From SKPT01 sp040905445 (lineage in GTDB: Bacteria; Planctomycetota; Phycisphaerae; Phycisphaerales; Phycisphaeraceae): 64,000 nt of DNA. Positions 1 to 10,498 of the stretch are shown piece by piece. The stretch lies in assembly GCA_040905445.1 (NCBI GenBank), contig JBBDRN010000014.1:1-64000 (forward strand). Reading direction: 5' to 3'. The notes beneath the pieces were generated by a model. The model made no database searches. It was given only the letters and a program-made list of their open reading frames with translations, and was not told the DNA's origin. The position numbers and the translations under genes were made by a program. The first letter of the stretch is position 1. The number at the start of each line of letters is the position of its first letter.

Positions 1-130
1 CGTGGCGGGGATGGGTTGTGTGTGGGGGGGAGGTGGATGAGGCGTCATGCCGGGTGCCTCCGCGGCGGAGCCGGTGCGGGGCATTGTAGCTGTGACACGT
101 CGCGCAGCCGGAGATTGGGTGCAAGAAGGA

Positions 131-176
131 CGTGGCGGGGAGTGGCGGGGGCGTGGCGGGGGGCGTGGCGGGGGCG
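131..176. repeat. GTGGCGGGG tandem array (intergenic)
   Basis: Four near-perfect units of GTGGCGGGG(G) follow one another just beyond the 3' end of the esterase gene, which lies on the minus strand. The rest of positions 1-183 is non-coding and has one further unit at the very left edge. The same motif recurs at many places in the window. The runs of four or more G would permit a G-quadruplex on this strand (inference). Confidence 0.8.
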
Positions 177-183
177 GTCACCG

Positions 184-1080
184 TCAGCGGTCGACGCCGG
201 CGTTCTGGAAGGTGCGCCAGTGGAAGTCGACGATGGCCGCGGAGGCGTCGCGCCAGAACGGCCAGTTGTGGCCGCCGGGCGATTCCTTGTAGACGTAGTC
301 GATGCGCTCGCGGGCCCACTGCTCCGTGACGGCGCGGCCGTCGGCGTCTTCGCCGGCGCGGGCTTCAAGGCGCTCGCGGATGGCGCGGTTCTGCGCGGCG
401 AGGAAGTCAGCCAGCGCGCGGTTGTCGTCGAGCAGGAAGTCGTCGCTGCCGCAGTGAAGCATGATGGGCGGCAGAGGCTCGCCGGCGTCGATGCGCGCCT
501 GGACGCGGCGGCGGATCGAGATGGCGTCGTAGGCGCCCGGGTTGTCGGCGGGCGGGCCGAGCAGGGCTTCGAGCGAGTCGGAGGGCTCGCCGTCGGGTCC
601 GCCGAGGTACCAGTCGAAGGCGCCGCTCAGGGCGCTGACGGAGGCGAACGCGTCGGGTTTCGTGAGCATGTAGTGAACGGCGCCGAAGCCGCCCATGGAG
701 AAGCCCGTGACGCCGCGCAGGCCGTTGGTGGGGTAGTGCTCGTCGATGAAGGGGACGAGCTCGTCGAAGAAGAAGGTGGTGAACTGGGAGTCGGGCTTTT
801 CGGTGGCGTCGAGATAGGCGCCGGCGCGGTCGCCGTCGAAGCTGACGACGAGCATGGGCTGCTCGGCGAGCTGGCGGCGCAAGGGCGGCATCTCGGACCA
901 GGCGGCGTAAGGCGCGCCCATGCCGTGCAGCGCGTAGAGCACGGGCAGCGGCGCGTGCTGCTCGTGGTTCGGCGGCAGGACGACGACGACGCCGATGTCG
1001 CGGCCCATGGCGGGGGAGTGGAGGTTGAAGTTTTCGATGCGACAGCCGTCGTCGGTCTGGCGCACTTCGTGGTCGGACAT
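184..1080 (-). CDS. Alpha/beta-hydrolase esterase (Esterase D / antigen-85 family)
   Basis: The 298-residue protein has the layout of the PF00756 esterase fold: an early LYALHGM oxyanion-type segment, the nucleophile elbow GFSMGG, and a late GGHNWPFWRD segment carrying the probable catalytic histidine. Substrate is unknown; the family includes S-formylglutathione hydrolases, acetylxylan and feruloyl esterases and mycolyltransferases. The ATG at 1080 is the first in-frame start. However, the 20 codons just upstream read as a hydrophobic export signal (VLLALLLAVQPVRAQ) with no in-frame ATG, GTG or TTG before a stop. ATGs at 1177 and 1181, in the other two frames, sit right after the preceding gene's stop at 1190. 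A frameshift in the leader is therefore likely, and the native product is probably exported. Cotranscription with the two small upstream genes is plausible. Confidence 0.85.
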   Translation of the reverse strand: MSDHEVRQTDDGCRIENFNLHSPAMGRDIGVVVVLPPNHEQHAPLPVLYALHGMGAPYAAWSEMPPLRRQLAEQPMLVVSFDGDRAGAYLDATEKPDSQFTTFFFDELVPFIDEHYPTNGLRGVTGFSMGGFGAVHYMLTKPDAFASVSALSGAFDWYLGGPDGEPSDSLEALLGPPADNPGAYDAISIRRRVQARIDAGEPLPPIMLHCGSDDFLLDDNRALADFLAAQNRAIRERLEARAGEDADGRAVTEQWARERIDYVYKESPGGHNWPFWRDASAAIVDFHWRTFQNAGVDR

Positions 1081-1189
1081 GGTTTTGGCCTCGGTTTGGG
1101 CGCGAACGGGCTGGACGGCCAGGAGGAGGGCGAGCAGGACACCGACGCACGCGGTGCCGGTCGCGGGGTGTGATCATGCATGAAACGGC

Positions 1190-1822
1190 TCACGGGAGAT
1201 GCGGAGCGGGTGACGCGGCGGGTCGCGACGCCTTCATCGCCGCCTTGACCGGGACCAGGATACCGCGAGGGAGCGCCGGGGTGCGGGTGATCAGTGCGGC
1301 GGGCGGTACGGCGTCGGGGTTGACGCGGACGGGCCGGCCCTCGAACCCGGCGGCACGCAGCCGCGCGGGTAGCTCGTCGCGCGACCATTGCTCCACGACG
1401 GTGACCATGCGGCGATAGCCGCTGACGTGCGGGATGTCCCCCGGCATGCGCGCCTCCAGCGCAGCAGGCTCCGGATCGAGGTGTGGCAACCGCAGCGTCA
1501 GGTCGCGCCCATGAATGCGCGCCTCGATCATCACCCAGCCCGCGAGCCGATCCGCCGGCGGCACGGGCTCGTCGAGCACGGCGTCACGGGTCACGAGCCC
1601 CAGCTCTTCGCGCGCCGCGAGCAGCACCGCCTGCCGCATCACCTCGCGGGCGAGGACGGCGTTCCATCCGGGCTGCTCCTCGAGCGACGATTCGGCCTCG
1701 AAGTAGACCATCGCCTGCCGGGACGCCGGCGCGTCGCCGCCCTCCGCGGCGGCCGCGGGCGAGGCCAGCCAGCCACCGAGCAACAGTGAGACAATCGTGA
1801 CGACCGGGGTTTGCGTCAGCAC
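1190..1822 (-). CDS. Exported protein of unknown function
   Basis: The 210-residue protein starts at GTG 1822, because GGAGG lies 8 bases upstream and a signal peptide follows at once (TQTPVVTIVSLLLGGWLASP, then AAAA). Longer readings from 2026 would add a non-coding-looking arginine-rich leader and are rejected. The mature part contains a helical segment (EVMRQAVLLAAREELGL) and several beta-like stretches. I recognise no domain, and I see no lipobox or C-terminal anchor, so a periplasmic location is likely. It lies between the 35-residue membrane peptide and the esterase on the same strand, with short gaps, so the three may form one transcript. Confidence 0.7.
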   Translation of the reverse strand: MLTQTPVVTIVSLLLGGWLASPAAAAEGGDAPASRQAMVYFEAESSLEEQPGWNAVLAREVMRQAVLLAAREELGLVTRDAVLDEPVPPADRLAGWVMIEARIHGRDLTLRLPHLDPEPAALEARMPGDIPHVSGYRRMVTVVEQWSRDELPARLRAAGFEGRPVRVNPDAVPPAALITRTPALPRGILVPVKAAMKASRPAASPAPHLP

Positions 1823-1869
1823 GGCTTGAGCCTCCGTTGAGCGGATGGGACGGGAGCATGGCGGCGCCG

Positions 1870-1977
1870 CTACATCTGCAGGAGCCAGAGCAGGACCATG
1901 ATGACGACCGTGAGCAGAAGCATGAGCAGGCAGCCGCCGCCGGCGGGATAGTGACCAGGCGAGCCGAGGTCTGCCAT
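1870..1977 (-). CDS. 35-residue single-pass membrane peptide
   Basis: An ATG at 1977 opens a 36-codon frame ending in TAG. The first 15 residues are polar and glycine-rich (MADLGSPGHYPAGGG). The rest is one transmembrane helix rich in leucine and methionine (LLMLLLTVVMMVLLWLLQM). An AAGGGG stretch lies upstream at suitable spacing. The gene is followed by the exported protein gene on the same strand. No function can be assigned. Small single-helix peptides of this sort often bind and tune larger membrane complexes, but that is only a suggestion. The strongly hydrophobic, strand-consistent composition argues against chance. Confidence 0.55.
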   Translation of the reverse strand: MADLGSPGHYPAGGGCLLMLLLTVVIMVLLWLLQM

Positions 1978-2115
1978 GGGTGTGCCCCTTCGCGGGCGGT
2001 GTGCGAACGACACCGCTTTCCCCCATGGTACCCCGCCGGCCCGCGACGCGCCGGCTTGAGTGGCAAGGCGGCGCTGTGGCGGAGGTGGCGAGCGGTGGCG
2101 GGGGGGGCGGGGGGG

Positions 2116-3669
2116 TTACTCGGGCGATGAGTCGGCGGCGGCGGCGACGGCCTCGGGCCCCTGGCGGATGCAGGCGAGCAGGGCCTCGGCGGGGCTGCCC
2201 TTGCTGACGAAGGCCTCGGCGCCGACGTCCTGCATGACCTGGGCCATGTCCGCGTCGCTGTACATCGACAGCCCGATGACCCGGACGTGGCCGAACTGCT
2301 GGACGATGCGCCGCGTCGCCTCGACGCCGTCCACGCGCGGCATGATGACGTCCATGAGTACGACGTCGGGTTCAAGGCGCTCGGTCAGCTCGATCGCCTG
2401 CTCGCCGTCGTTCGCCTCGCCGACGACCTCGATGTCGGGCTGGGCGGCAAGCGTGCGGGCAAGGCCCTCGCGCACGAGCGGGTGATCGTCGGCGATGAGC
2501 ACGCGGATGCGCTGGTCATCGGGATGGTCGGCGGCCTCGGGCGCGGCATGGGTGACCGGCGCCAGGTGCTGGCCGTTCGTGTGGCTGACGGCCTTGGGCC
2601 CGGGCTTCAGGCCGCGGCGCGGCGCGACGAGGCTGATGCGGCAGCCCGCGCCGGGCGCGCTCTCGACATCGAGCTGGCCGCCGATGAGCCCGAGGCGATC
2701 GCGGAGGTAGAGCAGCCCGAAGCCGGTGGTGTCGTCCGGCTTGTGCGCGAGCTTCCGGACGTCGAACCCGGCGCCCTCGTCGGCGACGACGATCTGCACG
2801 CGGTCGTCGTCGACGCGGCGCATCTGGAGCTTCGCCTCGCGGACGCCGGCGTGCTTGGTGACGTTGAACAGCAGCTCGCGCACCGCGTGGAAGAGCATCA
2901 TGCGCACCGTCTCCGAACGCGGCTCGGCGTTGGCGTCAACGTCGGCGTCCACGTGCAGCCCATGCTTCTCGTCCATGCGCACCGCCAGCCACTTCAGCGC
3001 GGCGGCGAGCCCGGCATCGAGCAGGATCGGCGGGTTGAGCTCGACCGCCAGCGTGCGCGAGATGTCCATGACCTGGTCGAGCAGTTCCTGGACCCGGCCG
3101 CGCTGCTCCGTCAGCCGGTCGACGCCCATGCCCTCGACGTGCATCTTGGTGCTGACGACGACCTGCTGGAGATGGTCGTGCAGCAACCGGGCCACGCGCG
3201 CCCGCTCGCGCTGCTCGGCCTGGCTGAGCTGCCCCGCCAGCGCGTGCAGCCGCGCCGCCCGGTCCTCGAGCGCGTCGCGCAGGCGCTGGCGCTCGAGCGT
3301 GTAGCGGATGCACCGGTCGAGCGTCGGCGCATCGAGCCGATCCTTGAGCAGGTAGTCCGCGGCGCCAGCCTGCATCGCCTGGACGTCAACCTTCCGGTCC
3401 TGGATGCCCGTCAGCATCACCATCGGCTTGCGACAACCATGCGCGACGGCCTCGCGCAGCAGCTCCAGCCCGCTGGCGGTGTCGAGCCGGTGGTCGATGA
3501 GGTAGATCGCGTGCTCCTGGCGCATGATCGCGGCGAGGCCGGCGTCGTACGTGCTCTCCCAGTCGAGGTCGACGCTCCAGTCCTGCACGCCGGTCAACAG
3601 ATAGCGCGTGACGACGTAGCTGTCCTCATCGTCGTCGATGAGCAGGATGGGCAGGGGCTCACGCGGCAT
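2116..3669 (-). CDS. Hybrid REC - NarL-type histidine kinase - REC protein
   Basis: The 517-residue protein has a receiver at residues 1-125 (phospho-acceptor D59 in YLIDHRLD), then a HisKA_3 dimerisation helix with the H-box RERARVARLLHDHLQQ (H164). A HATPase_c domain follows (N-box RELLFNVTKHAG, G-boxes DEGAGFD and GFGLLYLRDR), and a second receiver has D440 (VVLMDVIMP). There is no transmembrane segment and no DNA-binding domain after the last receiver, so it acts in the cytoplasm as a relay. ATG 3669 is preferred over GTG 3675 because GAGGAG lies at normal spacing from it. It nearly abuts the stop of the single-receiver gene at 3672, placing it last in a three-gene signalling operon. Confidence 0.9.
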   Translation of the reverse strand: MPREPLPILLIDDDEDSYVVTRYLLTGVQDWSVDLDWESTYDAGLAAIMRQEHAIYLIDHRLDTASGLELLREAVAHGCRKPMVMLTGIQDRKVDVQAMQAGAADYLLKDRLDAPTLDRCIRYTLERQRLRDALEDRAARLHALAGQLSQAEQRERARVARLLHDHLQQVVVSTKMHVEGMGVDRLTEQRGRVQELLDQVMDISRTLAVELNPPILLDAGLAAALKWLAVRMDEKHGLHVDADVDANAEPRSETVRMMLFHAVRELLFNVTKHAGVREAKLQMRRVDDDRVQIVVADEGAGFDVRKLAHKPDDTTGFGLLYLRDRLGLIGGQLDVESAPGAGCRISLVAPRRGLKPGPKAVSHTNGQHLAPVTHAAPEAADHPDDQRIRVLIADDHPLVREGLARTLAAQPDIEVVGEANDGEQAIELTERLEPDVVLMDVIMPRVDGVEATRRIVQQFGHVRVIGLSMYSDADMAQVMQDVGAEAFVSKGSPAEALLACIRQGPEAVAAAADSSPE

Positions 3670-3671
3670 AA

Positions 3672-4145
3672 TCACGACTCCTCGACCTGGCAGCCAGGCA
3701 ACGCGACGATGCCCAGCCAGTACTGTCCGATCACCTTCATGGTGTCAACAAGCTCCTCAAGTGTTACCGGCTTGGTGATGTAGGAGTTCACCCCAAGGCT
3801 GTAGGAGCGGGCAACGTCCTCCTCGGCCCGGGAGGTGGTCAACGCGATCACCGGGATGCACCGCAGGTTCGGGTCGGACTTGATCTCCGCCAGCGCCTGC
3901 CGGCCGTCCTTCCGCGGCATGTTGAGGTCCAGGAGAATGAGTCCCGGGCGCGGCGACTCGCCGCGGTTCGCGTAACGCCCCTCGCGACGCAGGTACTGCA
4001 AAAGTTGCTCGCCGTCGTCGACGAAGCGCAGGTCGTTGATCACGCGGTTGGCGGCAAGCGCGTAGCGGGCCATCATCTGATCATCCGGGTCGTCGTCGGC
4101 CATGAGGATGGTGATTGGCTTGAGCTGGCTCGACGATTCCGTCAT
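3672..4145 (-). CDS. Single-domain response regulator (Rcp1-like)
   Basis: The 157-residue protein is one receiver domain. It has the acidic pocket MADDDPDDQ, phospho-acceptor D73 in LLDLNMPRKDG, the conserved Thr of ALTTSRAEED and Lys of YITKPV. This layout, with a DDxDDQ cluster, matches receivers partnered with bacteriophytochrome-like and PAS kinases. It has no output domain and so should act through a partner protein. Its ATG overlaps the stop of the upstream histidine kinase (ATGA), which indicates translational coupling and a cognate pair. The downstream hybrid kinase is the natural next partner. Confidence 0.92.
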   Translation of the reverse strand: MTESSSQLKPITILMADDDPDDQMMARYALAANRVINDLRFVDDGEQLLQYLRREGRYANRGESPRPGLILLDLNMPRKDGRQALAEIKSDPNLRCIPVIALTTSRAEEDVARSYSLGVNSYITKPVTLEELVDTMKVIGQYWLGIVALPGCQVEES

Positions 4146-7006
4146 GGTTCGATTTCTCCATGCATGGCCGCCTGCTCGCAGACCAGCGTGACGATGAAAG
4201 TCGCGCCGCGATCCGGCGCGCTCTGGATCTCGATGCGCCCGCCGTGACGCTGCGCGATCTTGCGGCAGAGCGCCAGCCCGATGCCGGTGCCCTCGTAGGG
4301 GCTCGAGCGGCCGTGTAGGCGGCGGAAGGGCGTGAACAGCCGAGCCTGATGCTCGGGATCGATGCCGATGCCGTTGTCGCGGACGAACAGGCGGCAGCCC
4401 GCGCCTTGGCCGTTGCCCTGAACCGATGCGCCGTCCTCGCCGCCCAGCGGCTCGGTCCAGACCTCGACAACGGGGGCCACGTCGGGGCGATGGAACTTCA
4501 GCCCGTTGGCAATCAGGTTCTGGAGCAACTGGCGCATCTGAAGCGGGTCGGCGTCGACCGTGGGCAACGGGTGGAGCTCGACGCGTCCGTTCGTCTGCCG
4601 GATGCGCACCTCCAGGTCGGATACGACCTCGCGGGCGATCGCGTTCAGATCCACCGCCTCGAACGGGCTGGCCTTGGTGGTGACCCGCGAATAGGCCAGC
4701 AGCCCGTCGATCAGGTTGCGCATCCGCCCGACGGCACCGTACATGCGCTGCAGGTAATCGCGGCCCTGCTCGTCGATGTCCGTCCCGAGGCGCTCCTGGA
4801 GCATCTGGCCGAAGCCCTCGACCTTGCGCAGCGGCTCCTGGAGGTCGTGCGACGCGATGTAGGCGAACTGCTCGAGCTCCTGGTTGGAGCGCTTCAGCGC
4901 GTCGGCGGTGTCCTGCAGCGCCTGCTCGGCGCGCTCGCGTTCGGCGATCTCCCGCCGCAACTGCTCGTTGGTCTGCCGCAGCCGGCTGGTGCGCTCGGTG
5001 ACGCGGCGTTCGAGCGTTTCGTTCAGGTCGCGGAGCTTCTCCGCCGCCTCCTTCTGGGCGGTGACGTCGATGCACGCGCCGACGTAGCCGGCGAACCGGC
5101 CGTCGGGCAGGAAGCGCGGCCGGCCCTCGTCGACGAGCCAGCGATACACGCCGTCCGCGCGACGCAGGCGGTACTCCATGCGGAACGGCTCGCGCTGGTC
5201 GAAGGCGGACGCGTAGACGCTCGTGCGCCGCGCCTGGTCCTCGGGATGAACGCCCTCGGTCCAGCCGGCATCATATTCCTGCTCCAGCGTGCGGCCGGTG
5301 AACGCCCGCCATTGGCGATTGAAGTAGGTGTAGCCCTTGTCGAGGCCCGACATCCAGATGAGCGCCGGGGTGGCGTCGGCGAGGTTGCGAAAGCGCTGCT
5401 CGCTCTCGCGCAGGCCGGCCTCGGCGCGGTGGCGGCCGATCGCCTGCCCCAGCACGTTGGCGATCGCCTGAATGAACGCCGCATCGTTGTGGCTGAAGCG
5501 GCGCCGCTGCACCGTGTGAACGCCCAGCACGCCGAACGGCTTCTCCTCGGCATGAACGATGACCGTCATGCCGCTGACCGCGCCATGGTCCATGAGCAGC
5601 CGCGGCGCGGTGAAGCGCGTCTCTTGCGCGAAATCATCGACCGTGACGGGCCCCTGCGCCTCGAGCGTGTAGCCCGCCTGGGAGGTGCGATCCACCGCGA
5701 CCTTGGCCTCGCCCACGTAGCCGGGCTTCCAGCCGACGCCCGCGCAAAGCAGCAGCGACCGCCCGCCGGGCTGCAGTTCCAGGAGCTCGGCGTAGTCGCC
5801 CTCGAGCTCCTCGGCCGCTTTGGCGCACGCCTGCTCCATGATCTCCGTCAGCGGCGTGTGGCTCAGCGCCGCCAGCCCCAGCTCGGCAACGACCGCCTGC
5901 TGCCGCTCGCGCGTCGCCCGCTCCGCCGACTCGTACCGGATCCGCTCGCTGCGGTTGATGAGCGTCACCAGCAGCAGCACCAGCAACAGCGACGCCGTCA
6001 TCCCGCTGCCCAGGATGATCGGGGGCGTCCAACTGCGATGCCCGGCCACGTAGGCGTCGTCCGGCGAGCTGACGATGCGCCACCCGCGCCGCCCCAGCTC
6101 GATTTCCGCGACGTGCTCGATGGCGTGCGAGCTGTCCGACTCGACCGGCCCGTAGAGAAGCACCGGGTTGCCCGGACCCGAGTCGTCCCAGACCTGGACG
6201 TTGATCGCGTGCGGAAGAAAGTAGCGCCCGACCGTGCCCTCGACAATGGCGTCGATGCGAAAGGCGCCGGCGACGAAGCCGTCCCACACCGTGGCCCGCG
6301 CGGTTTCGGGGTCCTCCGGCCGGTGCACGTAGCCGAACACCCAGACGAGCCGGGCGTGGATCGGAGGCGTGGCGACAAGCTCGCCCGTCCGCCGCGCCTC
6401 CGCCATCGCGCCGGCGGCACGCTCGAAGGTCGCGAGATCAAGGCCCCAGAGCGGATGGCCATCGCTCCAGGGCGTGAGGTAGTAGATCGGGACGTAGTGC
6501 TCACGCTCGCCGGCGGGAACAGGCATGCCGTCGGCGGCGAGCTCGCGGATCCGGTAATTCTCGATGGAAGGCGCCGGCTCCGAGTGAGGCATGGCGCGCT
6601 CGTCCACGACGCGCAAGTACGCGCTTTGCGACAGCGGCGTGGTCTCGTGGCTGCGGCGCTGCCTGTTCGTGACGTGGGGCAGCCACTGGACGCTGTCGAC
6701 GCCTTCGTAGTAGCCGAGCAGGTGATGCCCGAAGACCTGGAACTCCTGCCAAGTGACGCGCTCCGAGCTGATGAAGTAGCCGGCAAGCGCGTTAACGGTC
6801 TCGAAGTTGGTGCGCACGCGGCGCTCGATGGCCTGGCTGACCTCCTGGGCGCGGAGGCCGAACTCGGACGCGATGAGCTCCTGCTCGCGTGCAAAGGTGA
6901 TCTGGAACACGGTCACGGACAGGATGGCGCCCACCACGCCAACCACGAGCGGGGGCCACCAGCGCCGGTACCAGGCCCAGGGGCTGGGCGATTGTGACGG
7001 GTTCAT
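4142..7006 (-). CDS. Membrane sensor histidine kinase (CHASE-GAF-PAS-HisKA-HATPase)
   Basis: The 954-residue kinase starts at ATG 7006, with a GGAG upstream and a transmembrane helix at residues 14-34 (PPLVVGVVGAILSVTVFQI). A periplasmic CHASE domain follows (about 60-270; ERVTWQEF, VDSVQWLPHV). A second membrane helix lies near residue 330, then a GAF domain, a PAS/PAC domain (LIWMSGLDKGYTYFNRQW) and a coiled coil. The catalytic core has the H-box YIASHDLQEPL (H720), N-box NLIANGLKFH, and G-boxes DNGIGI and GTGIGLALC. CHASE domains bind small extracellular ligands; the ligand here is unknown. It heads an operon with a coupled receiver and a hybrid kinase. Confidence 0.93.
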   Translation of the reverse strand: MNPSQSPSPWAWYRRWWPPLVVGVVGAILSVTVFQITFAREQELIASEFGLRAQEVSQAIERRVRTNFETVNALAGYFISSERVTWQEFQVFGHHLLGYYEGVDSVQWLPHVTNRQRRSHETTPLSQSAYLRVVDERAMPHSEPAPSIENYRIRELAADGMPVPAGEREHYVPIYYLTPWSDGHPLWGLDLATFERAAGAMAEARRTGELVATPPIHARLVWVFGYVHRPEDPETARATVWDGFVAGAFRIDAIVEGTVGRYFLPHAINVQVWDDSGPGNPVLLYGPVESDSSHAIEHVAEIELGRRGWRIVSSPDDAYVAGHRSWTPPIILGSGMTASLLLVLLLVTLINRSERIRYESAERATRERQQAVVAELGLAALSHTPLTEIMEQACAKAAEELEGDYAELLELQPGGRSLLLCAGVGWKPGYVGEAKVAVDRTSQAGYTLEAQGPVTVDDFAQETRFTAPRLLMDHGAVSGMTVIVHAEEKPFGVLGVHTVQRRRFSHNDAAFIQAIANVLGQAIGRHRAEAGLRESEQRFRNLADATPALIWMSGLDKGYTYFNRQWRAFTGRTLEQEYDAGWTEGVHPEDQARRTSVYASAFDQREPFRMEYRLRRADGVYRWLVDEGRPRFLPDGRFAGYVGACIDVTAQKEAAEKLRDLNETLERRVTERTSRLRQTNEQLRREIAERERAEQALQDTADALKRSNQELEQFAYIASHDLQEPLRKVEGFGQMLQERLGTDIDEQGRDYLQRMYGAVGRMRNLIDGLLAYSRVTTKASPFEAVDLNAIAREVVSDLEVRIRQTNGRVELHPLPTVDADPLQMRQLLQNLIANGLKFHRPDVAPVVEVWTEPLGGEDGASVQGNGQGAGCRLFVRDNGIGIDPEHQARLFTPFRRLHGRSSPYEGTGIGLALCRKIAQRHGGRIEIQSAPDRGATFIVTLVCEQAAMHGEIEP

Positions 7007-7271
7007 CCTGGGACTCCGGTGAGCCCGCTTGCCCTCTCCGGGGGAACCGGGAGCGCCGCGCGGCGCGCCATGCCAAAGCGCATGGTTTCCGGTAACCGAA
7101 TGGTATGCAGGGAGTCTCCGCGCCGCACGCTGGCGAAGCACCGATTACGCTCGGGCTCACCCCGAGCCATGTGACCGGGGAAACCCCGGGCAGCGCGTGA
7201 GGGCGGCCGCGGGCGCTCCGGTCATCCATCTGAAAACGGGGCCAGCAGTGGCACCCCGTTTCGGGCAGCGC

Positions 7272-9026
<1,755 letters not shown>

Positions 9027-9084
9027 AATCGCTTCGTCTTGGTCGGTGGTCTTCGCTTCGTCGCCCGCCCGGCACGCGGGGTGG

Positions 9085-9840
9085 TCAGCGTCGCCGACCG
9101 GCACCGCCGCGACGCTGCATGTCGAGCGTGAACTGGACGGAGACGTCGAACTCGTGGTTGTCGGCAACAAGCTCGACGCTGAGCTGGTTGGGGTTGATCT
9201 GCGTGACGCGGAACGCGCCGACCGACTCGCCGGGTCGGACGAACTTGCCGTCGATGATCGCGATCGGTCCGCCCTGCCCGGTCGTGACGCTCTGGAGGTT
9301 GAGCCGGCCCGCCTCCTGTTCGATGGCGGTGCGCCACTGCTCGCGCTGCCGGGCCGCGCCGGTCGTGTTTATCGCCTGAGCGGGCTGGTTGCGGCCCCTG
9401 GCGAACGGATTCTGCTTGACGTACTCGATGGGCACCTGCCGCTCCGTCAGGTCGGCCGCGAACATGCTGACGACCGCGTCGGTGCTCGCGAACAGCGCGG
9501 CGAGGTTGCCGGGCATCAGCGGATCGTCGGCGCTCATATTCGACGGGTCCTTCAGGCGCTCGAGCGCGGCCTCGATCTGGTCTTCGACATCGTCGCCGAC
9601 GCCGTCGCTGAGCTCGCCCTGCATGGAGCGCATGCCGTAGAGCAGCCCGCCGCCGACCATGACCAGGACGATCAGCAGGACCGTGGCGCCGCGGCCGGAC
9701 CATCGGCTGACCCCCTCGCCGGAGAGCTCATCGAGCTCGTCGAACTCGTCGGGCTGGGCAACGCCGCCCAGCAGCGACAGGCTCTGCGGCTCCTGGTCGC
9801 CGGCGCTGGCGTCGACCTTCTTGTCATAAAGTTCAGGCAT
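9085..9840 (-). CDS. PilP/GspC-like inner-membrane pilus assembly protein
   Basis: The 251-residue protein has an acidic cytoplasmic head of about 50 residues, one transmembrane helix (ATVLLIVLVMVGGGLLYGM) and a periplasmic part. The latter has an NPF motif (VKQNPFARG), typical of the link region of PilP and GspC proteins, and a C-terminal small beta domain (GGPIAIIDGKFVRPGESVG). ATG 9840 is preferred over ATG 9846 because GGGAG is 6 bases from it. It lies directly after pilO and before the ATPase, the position of pilP. PilP connects the PilN-PilO inner-membrane complex with the secretin; no secretin is in this cluster, so the partner may be the one at 49800. Confidence 0.75.
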   Translation of the reverse strand: MPELYDKKVDASAGDQEPQSLSLLGGVAQPDEFDELDELSGEGVSRWSGRGATVLLIVLVMVGGGLLYGMRSMQGELSDGVGDDVEDQIEAALERLKDPSNMSADDPLMPGNLAALFASTDAVVSMFAADLTERQVPIEYVKQNPFARGRNQPAQAINTTGAARQREQWRTAIEQEAGRLNLQSVTTGQGGPIAIIDGKFVRPGESVGAFRVTQINPNQLSVELVADNHEFDVSVQFTLDMQRRGGAGRRR

Positions 9841-9857
9841 GTTCATCTCCCACGTGC

Positions 9858-10451
9858 TCAGCTCGACCCGGGGCCGCCACGACGGCCACGAGCGCCGCTG
9901 CCGCTGCGGCCGCCGGCGTCGGCTCGGTCAAAAAAGATGCTCAACACGATGTCCGCCCGCATCACACCGTCGCTGCGCTCCCGGTCGGCTCGCAGCTCCA
10001 TCTGCGGCAGCCGGGTGATGCGCGGCAGCTTCTCCAGGTCCAGCAGAAAACTGTAGAACCCGTCAAAGTCCCCCAGGATCACCATCTTGATCGGCAGCTC
10101 CGCGTGCTCCGCGGCCGGCACGATCTGGTCCGTCCGCACGCTCTCCGGCGTCAGCCCATGCTGCGCCGCCAGCTCCCAGACCTGGCGCAGAATGACCTCC
10201 ACCTCGCGCTGCGCCGGCAGCTTCTGCTCGAAAAGCTCGATGGCCTCGGCCAGACGGTCGATCTCCGCGCCGAGACTTGTGATGTTCTCGGTGGCGGCCT
10301 CGAGCTCGGCGAGGCGCTGCTCCTTGTACCGGATCTCCTCGCGCGCTTCGGCGATCCGCTCGTTGTGCGGCCGGAACACCGAGAAGTAGGCCCCCAGCGG
10401 AAACGCCAGAAGCAGGGCGAAGAAGATCAACTCGCGGATGCCCAGATGCAT
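9858..10451 (-). CDS. pilO: PilO-like inner-membrane pilus alignment protein
   Basis: The 197-residue protein has a short cytoplasmic start, one membrane helix (ELIFFALLLAFPLGAYFSVF) and a coiled coil at residues about 30-80 (EEIRYKEQRLAELEAATENI). A ferredoxin-like periplasmic domain carries the diagnostic PilO sequence IKMVILGDFDGFYSFLLDLE. The last 25 residues are glycine- and arginine-rich and look disordered. PilO pairs with PilN to form the inner-membrane alignment platform of type IV pili. It sits 47 bases after pilN and 17 before the PilP-like gene. Confidence 0.88.
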   Translation of the reverse strand: MHLGIRELIFFALLLAFPLGAYFSVFRPHNERIAEAREEIRYKEQRLAELEAATENITSLGAEIDRLAEAIELFEQKLPAQREVEVILRQVWELAAQHGLTPESVRTDQIVPAAEHAELPIKMVILGDFDGFYSFLLDLEKLPRITRLPQMELRADRERSDGVMRADIVLSIFFDRADAGGRSGSGARGRRGGPGSS

Positions 10452-10498
10452 GGGAATGTCCTTGTGCTTGGATGCCGGGCGCTTTGGTTGCGGCCGGA

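Noticed and set aside
16..1173. A 385-codon open frame on the plus strand opposite the esterase
   Set aside because: It is antisense to a clear esterase, has low-complexity Gly/Arg/Val/Ala composition and no motif; it is a high-GC shadow.
4349..6997. An 882-codon open frame on the plus strand opposite the CHASE histidine kinase
   Set aside because: The minus-strand frame has all kinase motifs. The antisense frame is rich in Arg, Ala, Gly and Val and has no domain; it comes from third-position GC.
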